The notes under the pieces: model-generated
The model's input: only the letters and a program-made list of their open reading frames with translations
What the model was told of the DNA's origin: nothing
Databases searched by the model: none
Made by a program: the position numbers and the translations under genes
Part shown: positions 1 through 4,802 of the stretch, piece after piece
Layout of the letters: each line of letters starts with the position of its first letter
Position numbering within the stretch: the first letter of the stretch is position 1
Source of the DNA: Thermoflexales bacterium
GTDB taxonomy: Bacteria; Chloroflexota; Anaerolineae; B4-G1
Reading direction: 5' to 3'
Length of the DNA: 9,400 nucleotides
Assembly (NCBI GenBank): GCA_007118795.1
Contig: SKQX01000152.1
Coordinates: forward strand, 1 to 9,400

Positions 1-909
1 CTTCTGGTGGGCTGTCGGCTGGATGAGGTGATCACCTATTCCTTGGGAAGCCTTGAAGATGAGGGAAAGCTCCATCCTGGATAGCCGATACCCGACGCGG
101 ATGCGTACCTGCGACTCGACAACCCGCTGTCGTCGGCACAGGATACGCTGCGCCGGACGCTCTTGCCGTCACTGTTGGAGACCACTCGTAAGAACCTTCG
201 GTTCCTCGACCGGGTGGCACTGTTCGAGATCGGCCGGGTGTATCGGCCCGTCGAGGGCCGCCCGCTCCCCGAGGAGCCTCGTCGGCTAGGCATCGTGATG
301 ACGGGCCCCCGAGAGGAACCATCGTGGCTCGAGCATCAGGATCACACATTGATGGGTTTTTTCGACCTCAAGGGGGTGGTCGAGACGTTGCTGAGGAGGC
401 TGGGCGTGGAGGCTGCATTTGAGCCGGACGGTCGGGACGCTTTTCACCCTGGGCGATGCGCGCAGCTGACGGTGGACGGGCATGGGATGGGCACCATGGG
501 GGAGCTCCATCCGCTGGTAAGAGAGGCTTTCCGGTTGCCGGAGCAGCCCATATGCGTGTCGGAGATCGATCTGGATGGAATCCTTGGTCAGTGTGGCCCT
601 CCTCGGGAGATGAGACCGGTCTCCGTCCACCCATCCATCTACGAGGACCTGGCCGTCGTGGTCGACGAGGACGTTCCTGCTGCGCGCGTGCGAGACGTGA
701 TGGTGCGGGCCGGGGCGCCGCTGCTTCGTTCCGTCGGGTTGTTCGACATGTATCGGGGACCGCAGGTGGGCTCCGGCCGGAAGAGCCTGGCCTATCGCCT
801 CACGTACCAGGCGGAGGACCGGACGCTGACCGATGGGGAGATTGCCGAAGTCAGACAGACCATCGTCAGGCAGCTGAAGGCGGAGCTTGGTGCCACCCTG
901 CGGGCCTGA
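1..909 (+). CDS. pheT: Phenylalanyl-tRNA synthetase beta subunit, C-terminal part, interrupted by an in-frame TAG
   Basis: The beta chain of PheRS, which with PheS charges tRNA-Phe in the cytoplasm. The 5' part lies outside the window. The frame opens with GCRLDEVITYSLGSLED, typical of the beta-chain catalytic-like core, and after the stop continues with YLRLDNPLSSAQDTLRRTLLPSL, then VALFEIGRVY. The last ~95 residues form the anticodon-binding FDX-ACB domain (HPSIYEDLAVVVDEDVPA, LFDMYRG, SLAYRLTYQ, TLTDGEI). It ends with TGA. The oddity is a TAG codon at 82-84 in the same frame: homology-like sequence runs on both sides without a frame change, and no good start with a Shine-Dalgarno follows (the first usable codon is a TTG at 163). 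A point mutation from CAG or TGG, a sequencing error, or a true nonsense mutation would each explain it. Identity is sure; integrity is not. Confidence 0.9.
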
Positions 910-939
910 GTTTTGTCTCGGGTTGCCACGACCGAGGTG

Positions 940-1491
940 CTACAACCCCCGGAGCAACCCAGCGCAAAACTGGAGCAAGGTGCGAAGGATCTTCTGACCG
1001 AAGGAGGGTCTTTCGAGGATCTGCAGACCGGCCTGGTAGGTGGTCAGGGCTCCCTGGCGATCGCCGGACTTCCACTTCTGGACGCCAAGGGCGAGCAAGA
1101 TCTCGGCCTGTCGCTGATTATCCTTCAAATCGGCGAAGGCGGTGGCCGCCTGACGCAGAGTGGCTCTCGCTGCTTCCCTGTGGCCCTGGCTGGCGTAGAG
1201 CCCTCCCAGGTTGCCTAGCACCTGCGCTTCCCGATTACGATCACCCAGCTCGGCGAATGCCTCTCGCGCCTCTTCGAGAGCCGCGACGGCTTTGTCCCAC
1301 TTGCGCTCCATCCGATGGACGATACCCAGGTTGTTCACCATCTCCGTGGCCTCGAGCTGGTCACCCTCATCAACAAACAGCTGCCGGGCTTTCTCGAACC
1401 GATCGGCGGCCTCGAGATACAGCCCTTCCTTGAAAAGCCGCAGCCCCTCGTCTTTCAGGATGTGGGCCGAGGTCAGCTCATTGCCCATCAT
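940..1491 (-). CDS. Cytoplasmic TPR protein with four exact 40-residue repeats
   Basis: A 183-residue protein made almost wholly of tetratricopeptide repeats, which usually serve as protein- or peptide-binding scaffolds. The repeats fall on an exact 40-residue period: residues 1-40, 41-80, 81-120 and 121-160. Repeats 2-4 open with a D/E-rich turn (DEGDQLEA, ELGDRNREA, DLKDNQRQA) followed by helix A with a conserved LG and helix B with A-x(3)-L. A short amphipathic tail (ILRTLLQFCAGLL) closes the protein. No signal peptide or membrane segment is seen. Its ATG overlaps the TGA of the upstream XRE regulator (ATGA at 1491-1488), and GGGAGGG lies just before it, so the two are very probably translationally coupled. 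A second ATG follows at once. It ends with TAG, 30 bp from the end of convergent pheT. The binding partner is unknown; the XRE protein is the obvious candidate (inference). Confidence 0.88.
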   Translation of the reverse strand: MMGNELTSAHILKDEGLRLFKEGLYLEAADRFEKARQLFVDEGDQLEATEMVNNLGIVHRMERKWDKAVAALEEAREAFAELGDRNREAQVLGNLGGLYASQGHREAARATLRQAATAFADLKDNQRQAEILLALGVQKWKSGDRQGALTTYQAGLQILERPSFGQKILRTLLQFCAGLLRGL

Positions 1492-2183
1492 CCCTCCCGG
1501 GGACAGCGCCGATCCGCGATCTCCAACAGCCCCTGAGCAAGGGCCCGAAGCTCGGTCACCGGGAGTTGCGACAACACGACGGCCACATCAAGACAGCCTC
1601 TGTTCCCCTCTTCAGCGACGAACTCCTGGACATCCTCCGGAAGCCCGTGAAACCCGCGGTCGATCTCCTTCTGTCGGTGCCACGTGCCCACCGTGCCTCT
1701 CCTGCTGTCCAAGAACCGCTCCAAGGGAAGGGACAGGTGCTCCGCCGCCAGTTCCAGCTCCGAGAGAGGGAGGGGTCTCTTGCCGCCCTCGTATTCGGAG
1801 AGCCGTTGGGGCGAACAACGGAGAACACGCGCCAACTCCTCTGCGGTCAGCCCGGCCTCCAGGCGAGCCTGACGGAGGAGGGCTCCTACGATGCGATGAC
1901 GAAGGGTCAACACGGTACGAAAACCCGGGTGGGCCCCATCTCCGGAGCTCAACTCAGGCTCTGGATCGGCGAAGCGATGGATTGGCGCACCGACCACATA
2001 GCCAAGGACCTCCAACTCCGGCAACGAGATCGGCACACGCCCCTGCTCATAGGCGTCAATGGTGTCCGCAGAGACCCCCAGGGCGTCCGCACATTCAGCC
2101 TGGCTCCGCCTGGCCTGCCGGCGCGCGTCCCGCAGGAGCACGCCAATGATCCGATCACGCACAGTCAGCTTTCGATCAACCAT
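1488..2183 (-). CDS. Double-HTH XRE-family transcriptional regulator
   Basis: A 231-residue DNA-binding protein carrying two XRE/Cro-type helix-turn-helix domains in tandem, at about residues 14-70 and 98-157. The two halves align with an 86-residue offset: VRDRIIGVLLRDAR against LRHRIVGALLRQAR, and SLPELEVL against PLSELELA, so the gene arose by internal duplication. The C-terminal ~55 residues (FHGLPEDVQEFVAEEGN, then a Leu-rich helix ending in LLEIAD) may serve dimerisation or signal input. The ATG is supported by AGGAGGT four bases upstream, and an extended -10 promoter lies about 35 bp before it. The stop TGA overlaps the ATG of the TPR gene. Two HTHs in one chain would let a monomer contact both halves of a repeat. 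The target is unknown; its own promoter is a reasonable guess. Confidence 0.9.
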   Translation of the reverse strand: MVDRKLTVRDRIIGVLLRDARRQARRSQAECADALGVSADTIDAYEQGRVPISLPELEVLGYVVGAPIHRFADPEPELSSGDGAHPGFRTVLTLRHRIVGALLRQARLEAGLTAEELARVLRCSPQRLSEYEGGKRPLPLSELELAAEHLSLPLERFLDSRRGTVGTWHRQKEIDRGFHGLPEDVQEFVAEEGNRGCLDVAVVLSQLPVTELRALAQGLLEIADRRCPREG

Positions 2184-2187
2184 GTGG

Positions 2188-2194
2188 ACCTCCT
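2188..2194 (-). promoter_or_regulatory. Strong Shine-Dalgarno of the XRE gene
   Basis: Read on the minus strand the site is AGGAGGT, four bases before ATG 2183-2181. It is a near-perfect match to the anti-SD and fixes the start of the regulator. Confidence 0.85.
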
Positions 2195-2217
2195 GTTACG
2201 CCGTTAACTCGCGGGCG

Positions 2218-2246
2218 ATTATATCACAACGCGGCCGGGTCGGAAA
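2218..2246 (-). promoter_or_regulatory. Extended -10 promoter for the XRE-TPR pair
   Basis: On the minus strand there is a perfect TATAAT (2223-2218) preceded by TGA, giving the extended -10 motif TGnTATAAT. The hexamer exactly 17 bp upstream is TTTCCG (2246-2241), a poor -35 match. Transcription should begin near 2211, leaving a leader of about 28 nt that carries the Shine-Dalgarno. The 81-bp gap after holA therefore probably separates two transcription units, although holA read-through remains possible because no U-tailed terminator is seen. Confidence 0.7.
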
Positions 2247-2264
2247 ACGGTCCGGGCGCTGGTC

Positions 2265-3278
2265 CTAATCCTCTTCCCCGGCCAGGCCGGCCACAAGCAG
2301 ATCGAGAGCACCCTCTGCCTCCATCTTTCCTGTTTTGATGGCCAGGTCGACGTCTGAGAGGTGTCGGTACACTTGCTCGAGTTGTAAGCCGGTGAAGTGC
2401 GTTGCCTGGGTATGGAGCTTGCCAGCTGGGAACGGATGTAGCTTCAGCACATCCGCGATTACCCTGGGGGAGGCCCCGTCCGCCTTCAACTCCTTGACCT
2501 GGATCAGGAGCCGGAACTGGCGTACGATCATCCCCAGGAGACCCAGCGGATGCTCGCCAGACTCGAGGAGGCGGTGCAGCGTCTTAGCAGCGGTCTGGCC
2601 GTCACGGGATCCCAGCGCATCCACGAGATCGAAGATGACGGCGTCCTGCGAGTAGGGTACCAGAATCTCCACGTCGGCTTCGGTGATCGCCCTGTTACCG
2701 TCGGTGTACGTGACGAGCTTGGAGATCTCCTGATCGAGGAGGCGCAGATCAGCTCCCACGACAGCGGCTAACCGGTGGCTCGCTCGTGGTTCGATACGTC
2801 CCCCGTGTTTCTGAGCGCGCTTTCCGATCCACCGCGGCAAAGATCTGGTATCCGGTGGCGAGAATAGCTTCTCGTATCCCCGGGGTTCTCGTTGCGCCAA
2901 TCGCACGATGGGATGGCTCGCTCTGAGAGCTGACTCTTCGACGAAGACAAGGCGGGTCGTCGGGGGTAGGTGCGGGAGGTAATCAGTCAGCTGGTCAACC
3001 ATTCTTTGCCTGGTTTCTGGCAGCTGGTGACCCTTGCGGGGGACAAGGGTCACCAACAACCCCTCGACGATAACCAGCCGTCTGTCCGCCAAAAAGGGGA
3101 TGGCGTCGCAGGCGTGGCGCAGCGCGGCCAGGGTTAGCGACCTCCCGTCCAAGGTGGTGGTGTTGAGACTCACGGTGTCGGCGGGGCCGAGACGGCGCTT
3201 GAAACTGGACAGGATCTCCGAGCGGCTGAACTCGTCCTCTCCGTGAAAGACGTAGAAGGTGGGCTTCGGCTTCGTCAT
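2265..3278 (-). CDS. holA: DNA polymerase III delta subunit
   Basis: The delta subunit of the clamp loader, which opens the beta sliding clamp and helps load it on primed DNA in the replisome. At 337 residues it has the usual family length (E. coli HolA is about 343). The N-terminus FYVFHGEDEFSRSEIL is the typical HolA opening, where other clamp-loader ATPases have a Walker A loop; delta itself does not hydrolyse ATP. DAIPFLADRRLVIVEG is the family signature strand-helix that follows. The C-terminal collar region includes GSRDGQTAAKTLHRLLESGE and LLGMIVRQFRLLIQVKEL. ATG 3278-3276 has a weak AAGGG upstream. It lies 54 bp after the DUF6391 gene on the same strand and may share its transcript. 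It ends with TAG. Confidence 0.95.
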   Translation of the reverse strand: MTKPKPTFYVFHGEDEFSRSEILSSFKRRLGPADTVSLNTTTLDGRSLTLAALRHACDAIPFLADRRLVIVEGLLVTLVPRKGHQLPETRQRMVDQLTDYLPHLPPTTRLVFVEESALRASHPIVRLAQREPRGYEKLFSPPDTRSLPRWIGKRAQKHGGRIEPRASHRLAAVVGADLRLLDQEISKLVTYTDGNRAITEADVEILVPYSQDAVIFDLVDALGSRDGQTAAKTLHRLLESGEHPLGLLGMIVRQFRLLIQVKELKADGASPRVIADVLKLHPFPAGKLHTQATHFTGLQLEQVYRHLSDVDLAIKTGKMEAEGALDLLVAGLAGEED

Positions 3279-3332
3279 GACGCCCTTCTCAGCTGGACCC
3301 GGCTCGCAGCGAGAGCAACTCCTTAATGAGAG

Positions 3333-3869
3333 CTAGCTCTGCGTGCGCACCAGGTGAACCACGGCTCCGGCTTGCTCGGTTCTGATGACGCTGTGGATCC
3401 TCAGGTCGCCCACGTCCGCGTCAGTCGTCACGTAAGCCTGTAAGGCCGCGCCCAAGGGCCTGGAAAGGATCACGCCCATCGTGGCGACGGCCCACGCCAG
3501 GGGTAGGCGAGCTACACGATCGCGAAGGCCCTCCTGCCGATGCCCAAAGAAACCTCCCAGGGCTGCGAATGCTCCCATTCCCGCGACAGCGCCAGCGACG
3601 ACGTAGTTGGAACCGCAACTCGGGTGGATAGCCAGCTCACGCTGACCAGTCCTCAGCCTTTGCAGGCCCTCCTGGGCGGCTTCCAGGACCTGTTTGGTCG
3701 CGACGTCGCCGTAAAGGTAGAAGCCGTGGAAGGAGGAACGGCCCGCCAATCGACGGGTGGTGTCGCGTTTGCTCAACACTTGTATGGTGGCGTGCTCCAA
3801 TGCATGGTTGCGCCGGACGCGGGCAATGGGTGGGAAGCTAAGCACCGCTGACCAAAGTCCCTGATTCAT
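3333..3869 (-). CDS. DUF6391-like small membrane protein
   Basis: A 178-residue protein with no known function. Near the N-terminus it has ARVRRNHALEHATIQVLS, an NHALEHATI-type motif that I associate with the DUF6391 family of Chloroflexota and cyanobacteria (from memory, not searched). The His, Glu and His of HALEH are spaced so that they could bind metal or act in catalysis, but that is conjecture. Next come FHGFYLYGDV and a Gly/Cys motif, IHPSCGSNYVVAGAVAGMG. Two hydrophobic segments follow at about residues 90-109 and 123-143. The ATG overlaps the sortase TGA (ATGA at 3869-3866) and has GGAGGT seven bases upstream, so it is coupled to the sortase. It ends with TAG. Confidence 0.75.
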   Translation of the reverse strand: MNQGLWSAVLSFPPIARVRRNHALEHATIQVLSKRDTTRRLAGRSSFHGFYLYGDVATKQVLEAAQEGLQRLRTGQRELAIHPSCGSNYVVAGAVAGMGAFAALGGFFGHRQEGLRDRVARLPLAWAVATMGVILSRPLGAALQAYVTTDADVGDLRIHSVIRTEQAGAVVHLVRTQS

Positions 3870-4666
3870 CGTACCTCCGATGGTTCTACGATCGGCTCGG
3901 ATCGCGCCGGCACGGCGATGACGATCAGTCGATTGCGCAGACTGCCATAAGGGTGACAGGTGACGAGAGTCAATCTCTCATAATCTGTGGGCATCACATA
4001 ACGGGCATTCGCCCGCCGTACTTCCAGCGGCTGTCCGGCTTCGGGCAAGATCAGCGTCGCGGAGACGACATAGGTGCGGGAGATCTCGCCTGAATGCACG
4101 ATGATCTCGTCGTCGAGCTCCAGCGTGTAGAGATCACGGAAGATCTCGCCCCTGGTGGTGTTGTGTCCGTTGAGGACGACATTGCCGGCCTCTCCGAGTA
4201 GAGCGGACGTATCGTGCCAGCCCGCTGCGTACCTATCCGGCACACTCCAGGCGACCTCCACCTGACCGTTCACCTCGGTCCTCTCCAATGAGACAGGAAC
4301 GACGGGTCCATCGACCCCGATGATGGGAATCACGATCCGATCAGGCGGCAGGGCCATCGCTACGGGAGGCTCCGACTCAACAGGCTCTTCTGTGGCAGAC
4401 GGTGGGGTCGAGGATGCAGCTTCTGGGCTTGGCGACGCCGCAGGTTCTCGCGTAGGAAGGGGGCTCTTCATACTCTGGGATTCCTCGGCTTCCTGTGGTT
4501 CCTCGGGCATCGGACTCGAGAGCTCCGAGGTGGGGGTCACTGCGGTCGCCGAGGAGGAGCGAGCCAGGCGCGAGTGGACATACGGATACGCGAGAACGGC
4601 GCCCGTCGCCAGCAGCACCACCCCGGTAAGAATCAGCAATCGCGCCACAATCCCAGTCTTCTTCAT
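3866..4666 (-). CDS. Sortase with a long Pro/Ser/Glu linker
   Basis: A cysteine transpeptidase that cleaves sorting signals and attaches surface proteins to the wall or to each other. It has 266 residues: a basic N-terminus, a membrane anchor at about 8-27, a low-complexity P/S/E/T linker at about 40-107, then the sortase beta-barrel. The expected catalytic residues are all present: His168 in VVLNGHNT, Cys237 in LTLVTCHPYG and Arg246 in RNRLIVIA. The TLVTCxPYG form resembles class C/E enzymes, but I do not assign a class. ATG 4666-4664 has GGGAGG nine or so bases upstream and a promoter at 4705-4733. It is coupled to the DUF6391 gene by ATGA. No LPxTG-type substrate is visible in the window, so this is probably a housekeeping or unlinked sortase. 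Confidence 0.92.
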   Translation of the reverse strand: MKKTGIVARLLILTGVVLLATGAVLAYPYVHSRLARSSSATAVTPTSELSSPMPEEPQEAEESQSMKSPLPTREPAASPSPEAASSTPPSATEEPVESEPPVAMALPPDRIVIPIIGVDGPVVPVSLERTEVNGQVEVAWSVPDRYAAGWHDTSALLGEAGNVVLNGHNTTRGEIFRDLYTLELDDEIIVHSGEISRTYVVSATLILPEAGQPLEVRRANARYVMPTDYERLTLVTCHPYGSLRNRLIVIAVPARSEPIVEPSEVR

Positions 4667-4704
4667 GGGTCACTTCCTCCCGCCAACGTCCTGGTGGGTG
4701 TCAG

Positions 4705-4733
4705 ATTATACTCGCATAGGTAGTCTGCGACAA
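4705..4733 (-). promoter_or_regulatory. Promoter of the sortase operon
   Basis: On the minus strand there is TTGTCG (4733-4728, 4 of 6 to the -35 consensus), a 17-bp spacer and a perfect TATAAT (4710-4705). Transcription would start near 4698, leaving a leader of about 30 nt before the sortase ATG. Optimal spacing and a perfect -10 make it convincing in GC-rich DNA. Confidence 0.72.
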
Positions 4734-4743
4734 GGGAACCGAT

Positions 4744-4769
4744 CTGGCCCGAGCATCGATGGGGGCCAG
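4744..4769. promoter_or_regulatory. Candidate operator between divergent promoters
   Basis: A perfect 7-bp inverted repeat, CTGGCCC (4744-4750) and GGGCCAG (4763-4769), flanks a 12-bp centre that contains the 8-bp palindrome CATCGATG (4754-4761). It lies exactly between the -35 box of the sortase promoter (4728-4733) and that of the protease promoter (4772-4777), so a bound protein could affect both. That it is an operator is inference; the palindromes are directly visible. Confidence 0.45.
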
Positions 4770-4771
4770 CC

Positions 4772-4800
4772 TTTCCGCCGAGGGCGGGGGATGGTATAAT
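4772..4800 (+). promoter_or_regulatory. Extended -10 promoter of the metalloprotease gene
   Basis: TTTCCG (4772-4777), 17 bp, then TATAAT (4795-4800) preceded by TGG, an extended -10. Initiation is expected near 4807. If so, the GTG at 4803 would lie upstream of the transcript and cannot be its start codon. Confidence 0.68.
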
Positions 4801-4802
4801 GC

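Noticed and set aside
82..84. TAG reassigned to an amino acid throughout this genome
   Set aside because: Four other genes in the window end sensibly at TAG; reading through the TPR stop would run it antisense into pheT.
917..936. Hairpin CTCGG/CCGAG between the convergent pheT and TPR genes
   Set aside because: The stem is only 5 bp with a 10-nt loop and no T-run follows on either strand, so it is not a credible intrinsic terminator.
456..1433. Long plus-strand open frame (325 codons) across the pheT end and the TPR gene
   Set aside because: It overlaps two well-supported genes in other frames, and its composition is Arg/Gly/Pro-rich, as expected of a GC-rich shadow.
2235..2255. Interrupted hairpin (CCGG..CG / CG..CCGG) after holA
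   Set aside because: It has internal mismatches and no T-tract, and overlaps the -35 of the XRE promoter; too weak to call a terminator.
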